The translations under genes were made by a program, and so were the position numbers. A stretch of DNA of 64,000 bases. It comes from Lacrimispora sinapis (lineage in GTDB: Bacteria > Bacillota > Clostridia > Lachnospirales > Lachnospiraceae). The DNA is taken from contig NZ_CP141832.1 of assembly GCF_043633585.1 (NCBI RefSeq), positions 3,162,001-3,226,000 on the forward strand, given 5' to 3'. Below are positions 8,759 to 18,137 of the stretch, one piece after another (position 1 is the first letter of the stretch; the number at the start of each line of letters is the position of its first letter). Under the pieces are notes generated by a model. That model saw only the letters and a list, made by a program, of their open reading frames with translations, made no database searches and had not been told where the DNA came from.

Positions 8759-11700
8759 CTAAAAGTCTTCCCCAACCACGTTCCAGGCCGCATCAATGCT
8801 GTGATATCTGCGGACATAGTTCTGGGTCTCCTGGCTCATCTGCCGGCATCGTCCGGGATTCTGATACAGAGAGAGGACTTCCATGGCAAATTCTGCGGGA
8901 TCATCTTTAACTGCCATGACCTGCCCGGCATCCGGTATCCCTTCCGCACCGATGGAGGTGGTGACCACAGGAGCGCCGTTATACAACGCTTCTATGACTT
9001 TTCCCTTCACACCTGCACCGTAACGAAGAGGAACCACCACGATGCGGCAGCTGGCATAGAGTCTTGAAAGCTCTTCTTCCGATACAAACCCTTTTACAAT
9101 AATTCCATTGCCAGGCTGTTCCAGGGCCTTTATTTCGTCGGTTACCTTAGAACCTACAATGTAGAAATTCACCGGCATCTGTTCCCGGATCAACGGAAAG
9201 ATATCTTGTGCAAACCATAACACTGCGTCTGCGTTTGGCGGATGGGCAAAGCCTCCTACAAACAGCAGCCCCTCTCTTTCTTCAAAGTTGTCGGGAATCT
9301 GGTTTAAAAATTTCTCAAATACATAAGCGACAATGGCCTTTACATGAATGGATGGCTCAATCTCATGGATGGCATCCCGTTCCACATAGGAGGGATAATA
9401 GGATACCGCAGCCTTTTTCATCAGCCTCAGCTCCATGGACTTCCAGTACTCAGAGGCTTCCCTCTTTTCGGGATCTCCTGTCAGCTCATACTCTCTGCCT
9501 TCCCGGAGGAAATGAAGGTCGTGTCCGTAATAGATCACCTTCATGTTGGTTTTATTCTTAATGAAATCCACATACTTGGCGGCAATATGAGGCCGGTTTA
9601 AATAGGCCACCTTGATGTCATCGCCATGTTCCTTCAACCAGTCCCAGATCTTTGCCTGATGTTCTTTTCCATAGAGGATTTCGATTCCCATCTGCTGAAG
9701 CACCGTGGAATAAGGTTCTTCATGAAGGAAGTTATCCCCAAGAAATTTTACCACGTAGCCTTTTTCCACAAACATCTGCAAATACTGGAAGGTGGTCTTT
9801 GAGCCGGCATCCCGGTCATAAGTGGGTACATAGTGATCAATCACCAGAATGATGTCCTTATTCTGGCTTCTTTCCCTTGCCCGGAAAGGATCCGGGTTTC
9901 CATTGTTTTCACTCTGGTTTTTGAACTCTTCTGCCCATTTTTCTCTTAATTTACGGCTGTTTTCCACCTGATAGCGTTTTAAACCGGTACCGTTGACATC
10001 CGTACCGTTTGAAATGCCCTCAAAGTGTATGACCTTAGAAAGAGGCTGATAAACCACCCGCAGCCCTGCTTTTCGGACTTCAAAGGCAAGGTCCGAGTCT
10101 TCACAGTAAGCAGGAGCGAAACGTTCATCAAAACCGCCGATCTGATTCCACAATTCATTGGATAATAAAATAGAAGCGCCGGAAATGTAATCCACATCCT
10201 TTACATAGTTATACTCCGGCTTTTCCGGGTCATCCAAACGCCCGTAATTCCAGCCGGAGCCGTCACTCCAGAGAATGCCTCCGGCTTCCTGCAGACGTCC
10301 GTCGGGATAAACCAGTTTGGAGCCAACCATACCAATGGTGGGATCGGATTCAATCAAATTCACCAGACTGGAAAGCCAGCCTTCCGTTACCTGGGTATCA
10401 TTGTTTAGAAACATGATATACTTGCCTCTGGCTGCCTTTGCCGCCTGGTTGCAGTTTCTTAAAAAGCCCTGGTTGGTTTCATTTCTGCAGATCACCACAT
10501 TTTCCGTAAACTTATAAAGCTCCCTGGTCGCATCACTGGATACATCATCGGCAATGATCACTTCATATCCCACATCCTTTGTATGCTCCAAAATAGAGAC
10601 CAGACAAGCATAGGTATAATGGATCTGATTGTAAACGGGAATGACAATGGAGACCAATGGATGTCCTTCCTTGATAAAGCGAAGTTTGCCATGGGTCCGG
10701 TACAGTTCTCCGATCTTCATATCGCCTTCGATCAAATTCCGGCCTTCCTCTGTGGTATAGAGCTGGAAGGATTTTATGGGATGAAGGACTGTGTTTTTGG
10801 CATAATAGAAATATTTCCGTTTTTTTGTCCCTTCCGGAAACCAATCGTTAAAAATATGCTTTACTTTTCTTCCCACCCGGTAGAACAGGGCTTCATGGTG
10901 TCTTAACCGGTCGATGATCTGCTGCATGTTTTCACAGTCCTGGCGAAGCGTGTTTATGATCATCTCCTGGTTGGTCACGTGATTGTCTGTCAGCCGCTTA
11001 ATTTCCTGCTGCTTGGTGATGGTCACGTCCTTTTCATGAAGTTCCATCTCCATCTGGGAAATATGCTCTTTGGTATCGTCAATGACCCGGGAAAGCTGAA
11101 ACATATCTTCCGGCAGCGCATGGGTCTCATGCATGTAGTTTACCAAATAGATCTGCTGATTCTCCCCATGGACGTACTCCTGAAAATTTTGTTCCATCCG
11201 GCGGTAGGTTTCAATCCGGTCCGGTTCCACACCAAATTCTTCCAAAAAAGCTTCCAGAGATTCATAAGTCAAAATGCTCTTATACTGTTCATAGAAATAA
11301 TAAAGCACCCGGAATTTTACGAAAGTCACAGGGACCGGGAAGGAAAATACCCATTCATAATCCAGACAGTAAGGGCCGTCTTCCGTTATCATGATGTTCT
11401 CAAAGAGACAGTCGATGTTAGAGGTCTGGAACGCCCAGTCTTTTTTAACGGACGCCTCCTCTTCGGAAAGCTCACCAAACACTTCGGAAAATTCAGGAGT
11501 CATATGAAAGGGAAACATATAGTCATCTTTTACGCTTAAAATCATGGAAAGCCCGTCTTCCATCCTGGAAACAGGCACTTTGCCATCTATGATCTCTTTT
11601 CCCAAAAGTTCGGATAAGGTCTCTCCTTTCAGAAACTCAAAGCGTGCCGTCCGGCCGTCCGGACTAATGGAAACCTCCACTACCTTTAACTTCTGGTTTT

Positions 11701-11872
11701 GCTCCTTAAGACTTTGATATTTTTCTTCCAGGGATCTGATATGTCTGGTCCCTTCGTCTCTCAAGGCTGTTTTTTCCACAAAGGGAGTGCCGTTTTCCTC
11801 CACCAGACTGGTGCGGATCTGGAACAGCTCCCTGCGGGTTTTATTATATTTTACAAAGTTAATCTTCTTCAT
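8759..11872 (-). CDS. Kinase-like / coiled-coil / GT2 / GT4 multidomain glycosyltransferase
   Basis: A 1037-residue cytoplasmic protein with four parts. Residues 1-235 look like a protein-kinase/APH fold: Lys34 in FVEKTAL, a possible helix-C Glu near 49, a hinge-like FEFLKGETL (78-86), a catalytic loop with Asp154 and Asn159, and a metal motif DYEW at 171-174. Residues 255-330 are heptad-like coiled coil. Residues 405-650 form a GT2 domain with SIVIPVYN, the NND motif at 490-492 and EDSD at 591-594. Residues 670-1037 form a GT4-type domain with VGGFAHPPNADA and a C-terminal E-x7-E-like stretch around 952-961. It overlaps the methyltransferase gene by 14 bases. By analogy with WbdD/WbdA it may extend a chain and cap it by phosphorylation. 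The GT calls are firm; the kinase call is motif reading. Confidence 0.85.
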   Translation of the reverse strand: MKKINFVKYNKTRRELFQIRTSLVEENGTPFVEKTALRDEGTRHIRSLEEKYQSLKEQNQKLKVVEVSISPDGRTARFEFLKGETLSELLGKEIIDGKVPVSRMEDGLSMILSVKDDYMFPFHMTPEFSEVFGELSEEEASVKKDWAFQTSNIDCLFENIMITEDGPYCLDYEWVFSFPVPVTFVKFRVLYYFYEQYKSILTYESLEAFLEEFGVEPDRIETYRRMEQNFQEYVHGENQQIYLVNYMHETHALPEDMFQLSRVIDDTKEHISQMEMELHEKDVTITKQQEIKRLTDNHVTNQEMIINTLRQDCENMQQIIDRLRHHEALFYRVGRKVKHIFNDWFPEGTKKRKYFYYAKNTVLHPIKSFQLYTTEEGRNLIEGDMKIGELYRTHGKLRFIKEGHPLVSIVIPVYNQIHYTYACLVSILEHTKDVGYEVIIADDVSSDATRELYKFTENVVICRNETNQGFLRNCNQAAKAARGKYIMFLNNDTQVTEGWLSSLVNLIESDPTIGMVGSKLVYPDGRLQEAGGILWSDGSGWNYGRLDDPEKPEYNYVKDVDYISGASILLSNELWNQIGGFDERFAPAYCEDSDLAFEVRKAGLRVVYQPLSKVIHFEGISNGTDVNGTGLKRYQVENSRKLREKWAEEFKNQSENNGNPDPFRARERSQNKDIILVIDHYVPTYDRDAGSKTTFQYLQMFVEKGYVVKFLGDNFLHEEPYSTVLQQMGIEILYGKEHQAKIWDWLKEHGDDIKVAYLNRPHIAAKYVDFIKNKTNMKVIYYGHDLHFLREGREYELTGDPEKREASEYWKSMELRLMKKAAVSYYPSYVERDAIHEIEPSIHVKAIVAYVFEKFLNQIPDNFEEREGLLFVGGFAHPPNADAVLWFAQDIFPLIREQMPVNFYIVGSKVTDEIKALEQPGNGIIVKGFVSEEELSRLYASCRIVVVPLRYGAGVKGKVIEALYNGAPVVTTSIGAEGIPDAGQVMAVKDDPAEFAMEVLSLYQNPGRCRQMSQETQNYVRRYHSIDAAWNVVGEDF

Positions 11873-12638
11873 GGCAGCTCCAAATGGTTAAAAATGAATT
11901 GGCAAATGTTTCAAACTCTTTTCCTTCACAAACCTCATCAAACATCTTTCCTAAATCAAACCGCAGATATTTGGGATAATCATAGGCCAGGATCGCGTGC
12001 GTCAAATCCCCCTTGGACGGCAGATAAGAGTCCGAATACAAGGTTATGGGAAGTTTATAATCGGGCATGGGATAATAAAAGGCTGCTTTTCCTTCCGTCC
12101 TGCCGCTTCCGCATAACAGCTCCATAAGCTCTTTTCTGGAAAGACGGATCTGGTCGGGAATGGCACCTGCCTGGTATTTCAGTCCCAGGCGGTTGCATAC
12201 GGAAAGTATCAGCTTTCCGCCCGGTCTTAATAAGGCTTTGGCTTTTTCGATCTGTTCTTTTACGGGTTCTTTTAAAGAACCTGCAATGACCACATAATCG
12301 AAGGTTTCCCCATGAATGGAGCTGAGCTCTCCATTGACATAACGGATATTGTTCCGGTCCTGGTGCCTCAACTGGTTAAAGGAAAGGTTATTCTGGCTGG
12401 AGTCAAGGACGGTCACATGGCTCACCCTGCGGCTGTATAATCCCGTAAGCGCGCCGTAATCAGAACCTACCTGAAGCAAAGAAGCCGCCCTATCAAATTC
12501 ATACCATTCCAGCAGATTTTCCCGGATATCCGACAGCGCGTATAAATAGTCCGGGTTTGGATTTTCTGCCAGCAGCCTCTTAATATCTCCGTTATATTTT
12601 ATATACAGGTTCCTGATTTCAGGGCTTAAATCGTTCAT
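11859..12638 (-). CDS. SAM-dependent methyltransferase of the polysaccharide locus
   Basis: A 259-residue class I methyltransferase. The SAM-binding region is ASLLQVGSDYGALTG near residues 52-66, with VTVLDSS as the second strand and VVIAGSL and LLRPGGKLILSV as later Rossmann elements. The usual acidic residue at the end of motif I is replaced here (QVGSDYG). The ATG at 12638 has GAGGAG nine bases upstream; a TTG one codon earlier is less likely. It lies between the ABC ATPase (13-base gap) and the kinase-like glycosyltransferase (14-base overlap). That suggests it methylates the sugar chain, perhaps its terminal residue, as the methyltransferase half of WbdD does. Substrate inferred from context only. 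Confidence 0.83.
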   Translation of the reverse strand: MNDLSPEIRNLYIKYNGDIKRLLAENPNPDYLYALSDIRENLLEWYEFDRAASLLQVGSDYGALTGLYSRRVSHVTVLDSSQNNLSFNQLRHQDRNNIRYVNGELSSIHGETFDYVVIAGSLKEPVKEQIEKAKALLRPGGKLILSVCNRLGLKYQAGAIPDQIRLSRKELMELLCGSGRTEGKAAFYYPMPDYKLPITLYSDSYLPSKGDLTHAILAYDYPKYLRFDLGKMFDEVCEGKEFETFANSFLTIWSCHEED

Positions 12639-12651
12639 CAATGCGTTCTCC

Positions 12652-13998
12652 TCACTTTCCTGCCCGGTGCAGCTCTAAGCTCACTTCCGGCTCCATATCA
12701 TAGACACCTACCGTATTTTTATTGGAAATGACCGTAATATTTACGATATCATACAGGCGGTGATAGACGACATGTTCCCCGTTTTCAAAACCGGTACAGC
12801 TCATGGAAAGCAGATACTCCCCTCCCTGAAGGGTCATTTTCTGTTTGAATTCCACTTCATATTCATCGCCGTTGTCCACAGCCTTCACATCGGAAGCCTC
12901 ATACATGGTATTGGTGCCGGTCAAATCCGCCCCCCGCTTGTCCTTGATGGTATAAGTAAAAATGGGAGCTTCGATCTTTGCATGAAAATGAATCCGCTCC
13001 TTGATGGAAAAATACTCTCCCTTTAATAAAAGATTGGTCACATTGCCGCGCTCGTCAAGAAGACCGAAATCCACGATCTCCGCCTTCTTATCCCCGTATT
13101 CGGTACGGTTTGGGTTGACCGTCAGCTTCTCCTTCATGAGGCCCTCCTGACGGGCTTTTGCCGCCTCTTTTTTGGATACGGCCTTTTCTCCTGAGAAGTC
13201 GTTTAACTCTCCGCTTTTTATCTCCGCAAGCTCCATGGATAAGTCATCCATTTGGTTTGCAAGAATCTTCTTATATAAATCCACCATCTTCCCAGGTTCT
13301 CCCTGTGCAATGAAATTCCCTTTATTCAGCACAACCACCTGGTCACAGTATTTGATAATGGCGCCCATATCATGGGTTACCATTAAGATGGTAGTCCCCT
13401 TTTGACGGATCTCCTCCATGCGTCGGTAGCATTTGGCCTGGAAGAACACATCTCCTACGGACAGAGCTTCGTCAACGATCAAAATCTCCGGCTCCACATT
13501 GATGGCAAGAGCAAATGCCAGACGAACGAACATACCGCTGGAGTAGGTTTTTACCGGCTGGTAGACAAAGTCTCCAATGTCGGCAAAGCCCAGGATATCA
13601 TCCATTTTTTCCTCCATCTCTTTTCGGGAAAATCCCATCATGGTACCATTCATGTAGATGTTCTCAATTCCGGTATAATCCATGTTAAATCCGGCTCCCA
13701 GCTCCAAAAGTGCGGAGATCACACCGTTTACTTCCAGGCTTCCGGAAGTTGGGGTCAGCACTCCGGTGATGATCTTTAAAATGGTGGATTTGCCGGATCC
13801 GTTGGTACCGATGATTCCCACCGTCTGTCCTTTTTTTACATCAAAAGAAATGCCGTTTAAGGCATAGAAATCCTGATGATAGTTTTTATGGGTGGGACTT
13901 AAAGTCTCTTTTAACCGGTCAATGGGTTTTTCATACAACCGGTATATTTTTGTTACATTACTTACAGTTATTGCATTGTTGTTCGATTCTACGGACAT
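12652..13998 (-). CDS. ABC polysaccharide exporter ATPase with C-terminal glycan-recognition domain (Wzt/TagH type)
   Basis: A 448-residue protein. The N-terminal ATPase has Walker A GTNGSGKS (64-71), signature SSGM (153-156), Walker B ILIVDEAL (172-179) and the THD switch near 209. Residues about 295-448 form a beta-rich extension like the Wzt C-terminal domain, which in E. coli O8/O9a and Raoultella binds the modified chain end and selects finished polymer. A plain teichoic-acid TagH would lack this type of domain. I chose the ATG at 13998 because GGAGG lies five bases upstream; longer in-frame starts at 14010 and 14031 have no good site. The permease gene ends 22 bases upstream, and the methyltransferase follows 13 bases downstream. 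Confidence 0.9.
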   Translation of the reverse strand: MSVESNNNAITVSNVTKIYRLYEKPIDRLKETLSPTHKNYHQDFYALNGISFDVKKGQTVGIIGTNGSGKSTILKIITGVLTPTSGSLEVNGVISALLELGAGFNMDYTGIENIYMNGTMMGFSRKEMEEKMDDILGFADIGDFVYQPVKTYSSGMFVRLAFALAINVEPEILIVDEALSVGDVFFQAKCYRRMEEIRQKGTTILMVTHDMGAIIKYCDQVVVLNKGNFIAQGEPGKMVDLYKKILANQMDDLSMELAEIKSGELNDFSGEKAVSKKEAAKARQEGLMKEKLTVNPNRTEYGDKKAEIVDFGLLDERGNVTNLLLKGEYFSIKERIHFHAKIEAPIFTYTIKDKRGADLTGTNTMYEASDVKAVDNGDEYEVEFKQKMTLQGGEYLLSMSCTGFENGEHVVYHRLYDIVNITVISNKNTVGVYDMEPEVSLELHRAGK

Positions 13999-14020
13999 TG
14001 AATCCTCCATACTAAGCCGG

Positions 14021-14833
14021 TCACAGCACATCTGAGAAGTGCGGACGCAGCTTTTTAAATACTTTTAACCCAATGAGCATCAGGACAATGGTCACGGTCC
14101 AGAAATACAGGCCAAGGGTCGGTCTTTCCACCAGCCAGTCGCCGGTCAGCATGCTGTCCCGGTATCCTGCTACCACATAATAGAACGGATTTAACTTAAG
14201 CAAAGTCGGCAGCCAGGAGGGAATCCTCGGAAACATCTCCGGCGCCCACATAATCGGCACCATCCACATGCCGAACTGAAGAAAAATCCCGATGATCTGA
14301 GCCATATCCTTAAAAAACACATGTATGGCACTGGTAAAATAAGTAATCGCCAGCGACAGCATGGAACTTGCAAAGGTATAGTAAAGGATCTGGAGCCAGC
14401 TTGCCTTTGGAAGGACACCGTAGCAGAAAAATACCACGATCATGATCAGGGCGAAGATCCCATGAACCATGAGACAGGATATCATCTTGATGACCGGAAG
14501 GATCTCCACCTGAAATACCACTTTTTTTACCAGATAATTATATTCCTGCAGACAGCCGGTTCCCAGATTCAGCACTTCGCTGAAATAAAACCAGGGAACA
14601 ATGCCTGGAATCAGCCACAGCACGTAGGGATAACCGGGGACCGGCGGTACACTTTTAAATCCCATCTGGAATACAAAAAAGTACACCAGTACCGTAGCCA
14701 TGGGCTGTAAGAACATCCAGGCGATGCCGAAATAAGAGCCTACAAACCGTTTCTTAAAATCTGCTTTTGATAAATCCAGGATGAGTTTTCTTTTTGTAAT
14801 AATTTCTTTTAATAAGGAAACCAGATACTTCAT
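14021..14833 (-). CDS. ABC polysaccharide exporter permease (Wzm/TagG type)
   Basis: A 270-residue membrane protein of the ABC-2 family with about six hydrophobic helices. The N-terminal amphipathic stretch DLSKADFKKRFVGSYFG (20-36) is characteristic of the KpsM/Wzm/TagG group, as is the C-terminal LNPFYYVVAGYRD motif. It pairs with the ATPase encoded 22 bases downstream to move lipid-linked polysaccharide to the outer face of the membrane. The ATG at 14833 is preceded by GAGGAG. It follows rfbC by 15 bases in one transcript. Confidence 0.92.
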   Translation of the reverse strand: MKYLVSLLKEIITKRKLILDLSKADFKKRFVGSYFGIAWMFLQPMATVLVYFFVFQMGFKSVPPVPGYPYVLWLIPGIVPWFYFSEVLNLGTGCLQEYNYLVKKVVFQVEILPVIKMISCLMVHGIFALIMIVVFFCYGVLPKASWLQILYYTFASSMLSLAITYFTSAIHVFFKDMAQIIGIFLQFGMWMVPIMWAPEMFPRIPSWLPTLLKLNPFYYVVAGYRDSMLTGDWLVERPTLGLYFWTVTIVLMLIGLKVFKKLRPHFSDVL

Positions 14834-14848
14834 GGTTTTCTCCTCTCA

Positions 14849-15403
14849 CTAAAATTTAAAAGTTTCCCGGATTCCGCTCCACTTCTGGTCTTTTTCGGAA
14901 ATGATCAGCTCCATGCCTTTTTCGATCGGCCATTCGATGCCGATTTCCGGATCACTCCATAAAATTCCGCCTTCATCTCCCGGGTGGTAGAAATCGGTAC
15001 ACTTATATGCAAATTCCGCCTCATCGGACAGAACCAAAAATCCATGAGCAAACCCTTCTGGAATGTAGAACTGCTTTTTATTTTCCGCAGACAGCTCCAC
15101 ACCGAACCATTTTCCATACGTCTCAGAAGCGGAACGCAGATCCACTGCCACGTCAAACACCGTTCCTCTGACCACGCGGACCAGCTTTCCCTGGGGATAC
15201 TGTTTCTGAAAATGAAGTCCACGGAGAACCCCTTTGACGGACATGGACTGGTTATCCTGTACGAATGCCATGTTGAGACCGGCTTCTTTGAAATCGTTCT
15301 GGTTATAAGTTTCCATAAAATAACCTCTGGAGTCCGGAAATACCGTTGGCTCAATCACATAAAGACCTTCTATTTCGCAAGCTGTTACTTTTATCTTTCC
15401 CAT
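14849..15403 (-). CDS. rfbC: dTDP-4-dehydrorhamnose 3,5-epimerase RfbC
   Basis: A 184-residue cupin-fold epimerase of normal family length. RGLHFQ (61-66) supplies the catalytic His64, and PEGFAHGFL (115-123) is the second family signature. It converts dTDP-4-dehydro-6-deoxyglucose to dTDP-4-dehydrorhamnose, the third step of dTDP-L-rhamnose synthesis. The partners rfbA, rfbB and rfbD are not in the window, so they must be elsewhere, or this enzyme serves a related 6-deoxysugar. It is the first gene after a 135-base gap that may carry a promoter. Confidence 0.9.
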   Translation of the reverse strand: MGKIKVTACEIEGLYVIEPTVFPDSRGYFMETYNQNDFKEAGLNMAFVQDNQSMSVKGVLRGLHFQKQYPQGKLVRVVRGTVFDVAVDLRSASETYGKWFGVELSAENKKQFYIPEGFAHGFLVLSDEAEFAYKCTDFYHPGDEGGILWSDPEIGIEWPIEKGMELIISEKDQKWSGIRETFKF

Positions 15404-15538
15404 TTTTTTATGCTCCTTTACCTGTCAAAACATTCTTATACTTGTAGCATTCTACCACAACTTGGTATATATTTCTATGATATCAAAAATTTTTTTGAAA
15501 TTAAGAAGAAAACTGTAAGAAGTTTATCTGCTTCCTAT
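15404..15538 (-). promoter_or_regulatory. Intergenic gap with possible extended -10 promoter for rfbC
   Basis: The minus strand carries TGG-TAGAAT, an extended -10, at 15449-15457 and no clear -35. The region is AT-rich. It separates the side-chain module upstream from the rfbC-exporter block. A weak call. Confidence 0.35.
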
Positions 15539-16516
15539 TTACAGCTGCCGGCCAAATACGGAAGTTTTTTCCCAATATGCCTGATTCATGGTGCATTTCC
15601 GTATGAGCCATTTGGGTAGGGAAGAATATCGTTTTCCCATGAAGTATCCCAGATATTTAAAACCGCTCTTTATGATGACCCCGGGAATCAGCTGGTATTT
15701 TTTCTGCTTTGCCAGCCAAAAACAGGTCTTTTTCACCAGACGGATTCCCTCGCTTTCGGAACGGATGCCCTCAAATACTTCGGGATGGTCCGCCTGGGAT
15801 ACTGCCAGGTCAAAATTCCGGTGGAACTGGGTTTTACAGCCGTAATTGTGGGAATGATAGACTTTGGCCTCTGCCACATAGGCCACCGCCTGTCCCCGGT
15901 GTCTCACCGCATTGCCGGCATAGATCATATCTTCGTTAAAGATCGTTTGGTTTGTAAATCCACCGTTTTTCAAAAAGGCTTCCCGGTCATAGGCACAGCA
16001 GACGTTGGAGGCAAAAAAAGTCTTGATTCCAAGCTCCGGGATATCGTCCTTTGTCTTGACCCGGCTCTGGTCCGGATAATTAAAGGAACGGGTATACTGC
16101 TCTGCCAGCCCGCAGTCCGGGTTGGGGAGCTGTCTGGCATATGCCTGGACCACCGGTTCTCCATGTTTTCCCGTCTGTTCCAGCCCTTTTAATAAGGACC
16201 GGATCAGGTGACTGTCCGCGGGAACCGCATCATCGGTCATAAAGACGATAACATCGGCATTGGAATAGGAGGCTCCCTGATTCCTGGTTCCGCCGTGATC
16301 AAATTCCTCTTTGGTCACGTGATGAACCTCCAGATTTTCAATCAAATTATACGCTTCGTCGTTCCAATAGGACTGTTCCGTATTAATGACAATGATTTTT
16401 CCAATGGGATAAGACTGCTTTCCAAGGCCCTCCAACAGGCGCCTTAAAGTCTCATCTGGTTTATAGACCGGAATGATCACATCTACGGTCTTTTTGTTGA
16501 GTCGTTTTTCTTCCAT
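15539..16516 (-). CDS. GT2 glycosyltransferase, rhamnosyltransferase-like
   Basis: A 325-residue family 2 transferase: DVIIPVYKPDETLRRLL near residues 12-28, FDHGGTRNQGA (73-83, the acceptor/nucleotide loop common in rhamnosyltransferases) and the TDDAVPAD metal motif near 95. There are no clear membrane helices; the C-terminus is basic. The HGGTRNQG pattern with DDA recurs in enzymes annotated as dTDP-rhamnosyltransferases, and rfbC lies just downstream, so rhamnose is a reasonable donor. It starts 16 bases after the DUF2142 gene. Confidence 0.85.
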   Translation of the reverse strand: MEEKRLNKKTVDVIIPVYKPDETLRRLLEGLGKQSYPIGKIIVINTEQSYWNDEAYNLIENLEVHHVTKEEFDHGGTRNQGASYSNADVIVFMTDDAVPADSHLIRSLLKGLEQTGKHGEPVVQAYARQLPNPDCGLAEQYTRSFNYPDQSRVKTKDDIPELGIKTFFASNVCCAYDREAFLKNGGFTNQTIFNEDMIYAGNAVRHRGQAVAYVAEAKVYHSHNYGCKTQFHRNFDLAVSQADHPEVFEGIRSESEGIRLVKKTCFWLAKQKKYQLIPGVIIKSGFKYLGYFMGKRYSSLPKWLIRKCTMNQAYWEKTSVFGRQL

Positions 16517-16532
16517 CGTCTTTTCCTTTCTG

Positions 16533-18137
16533 TCATAAACGCAGACATGAGGTGGAGCAGATCCGGATCAGGGCATAGATGCTGACAAAGCATTCCAGAT
16601 ACCAGGCACTTTTCCATAAATCCACCTTTATGGACAGATTTTTATCAAATATCGTCAGAAATACCAGGGGCAGAAGGGGAATGAAATACCGTCCCTGCAC
16701 TCCGGTTATATAAGTCATTTCCTTTGGGGTCCAGCCAAGAAACATGGAGGTAAGCACCAGACAGGCACTTAAAAAGACCAGGAACAGCATGAACCATTTC
16801 TGCCCCCTCTTTAACGGAACTTCCTCCCCTTCTCTTCTTATTGCACTGATAAATAGTGTATAGCACAAAAGAATCAGGCAAAAGGCTGGTACGGTCAGAT
16901 TGGGGTCCAAATTCCCCAGAAAGCCTCCCAGCATGGTTACCAGATAATAATTCAGCTGGGTCACAAAGGTCTCATAGTAAACCAGGAAACTATCATAGGG
17001 CCGGTTCCATACATCGGAAAGGGTATAACCTGCCGCCTCACTCCAGCCCACATAGCTTTCCGTCTGGGTCGCCCAGGTGGTAAGCACCAGGCGGTTTACC
17101 AAAAATACAGATAGAAGAACTGCTCCGATCACACTGAAAAAAGAGATCCAGTACTGCTTCTTTGACTGAAATTTGGCCGAAGGGATGAAAAGGCAGATTC
17201 CGGCTAAGGGCAGATACACGATTTTTCCCGGCTCCAAGAGAATCAGGAGAAGGGCCAAAAGGACCGTATCCTTAACCGTCACTTTGTCTTTTTCAAACGC
17301 CAGATAAAAGCACCAGGCAAAAAACATCATGGAAAGTCCGATGAAAACCGTATCATAGGAATAAGAGGCTGCAAGATGAAGCGTCATGGGCAGACAGGAT
17401 ACTGCTGCGATGATCTCTTTTTTAAAGGGCATGACCCGTATCGCAAAATATGACATACCAGCAAATGTCAGCAGATTAAACAGCCGTCCAAGCATAACAA
17501 GGGGAATGTAGCCCAGGTGAAAGAGTCTTGCAAGCGTGATGCCAACCGCCTGGGGCAGATAAACCACCGGAGAGGTATTCACCGGGATTTCACTCCTTAC
17601 GGTCAGTCCCTGGCTGTGATCTTTGGAAAACAGCTGAGTGAAAACCAGGTTGTAAGCAGTCTGGCCTGGTTCTGTGTTAAGTCCTGGCACATCGTCTCCG
17701 CTGCGCACCAGTACATTGGCTCCGTGACGGATCCGTTCTTTCTCTTCTTCGGTAGCGTTAGATAGGAATTTTTCATCGGCTACCGCCTGTTTTCCCATGA
17801 TCTGACTGGAAAGGCGGTAAGCACTGACAAAATGAGCCGCTTCATCGGGCGCACTAAAAGGGGGAAGCACCAGAAGATAAAATAAGCCAAGGAGAATTAC
17901 GGTCACCGGATACAGTCCGTATGAAAATTTCTTCTTTATCCACAAAAGAGCTCCCAAACAGAAAAGAAATCCACAGCCCAGCACGATTAGCCAAAAATAA
18001 AAACGCCGTACCGGCTCGAATGCAGGTGAGGGGATTCCTATGATGGTCTTTTTATAAGGCACGAGAAAGAGAAAAGCGAGAAGCAGGATGCTTCCCGCCG
18101 TAAGCGTTAATCCTTTTTTATTCCTGATGAGATTCAC
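16533..18137 (-). CDS. DUF2142 polytopic membrane protein, GT-C-like
   Basis: A 534-residue membrane protein with about twelve hydrophobic segments. The segment LPPFSAPDEAAHF near residue 90 is the hallmark of DUF2142, a GT-C-related group; the Asp-Glu pair would be the catalytic acid. The start is a GTG at 18137 with AGGAGG nine bases upstream, overlapping the DUF2304 gene by 20 bases. With the preceding flippase, GT2 and DUF2304 genes it matches the streptococcal Gac/Scc side-chain set, in which GacL transfers a lipid-linked sugar to the polymer outside. That role is inferred. Confidence 0.85.
   Translation of the reverse strand: MNLIRNKKGLTLTAGSILLLAFLFLVPYKKTIIGIPSPAFEPVRRFYFWLIVLGCGFLFCLGALLWIKKKFSYGLYPVTVILLGLFYLLVLPPFSAPDEAAHFVSAYRLSSQIMGKQAVADEKFLSNATEEEKERIRHGANVLVRSGDDVPGLNTEPGQTAYNLVFTQLFSKDHSQGLTVRSEIPVNTSPVVYLPQAVGITLARLFHLGYIPLVMLGRLFNLLTFAGMSYFAIRVMPFKKEIIAAVSCLPMTLHLAASYSYDTVFIGLSMMFFAWCFYLAFEKDKVTVKDTVLLALLLILLEPGKIVYLPLAGICLFIPSAKFQSKKQYWISFFSVIGAVLLSVFLVNRLVLTTWATQTESYVGWSEAAGYTLSDVWNRPYDSFLVYYETFVTQLNYYLVTMLGGFLGNLDPNLTVPAFCLILLCYTLFISAIRREGEEVPLKRGQKWFMLFLVFLSACLVLTSMFLGWTPKEMTYITGVQGRYFIPLLPLVFLTIFDKNLSIKVDLWKSAWYLECFVSIYALIRICSTSCLRL

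Noticed and set aside
10979..11539. Plus-strand frame of 186 codons opposite the kinase-like domain
   Set aside because: The minus-strand reading has clear domain motifs; this frame is a complementary-strand shadow.
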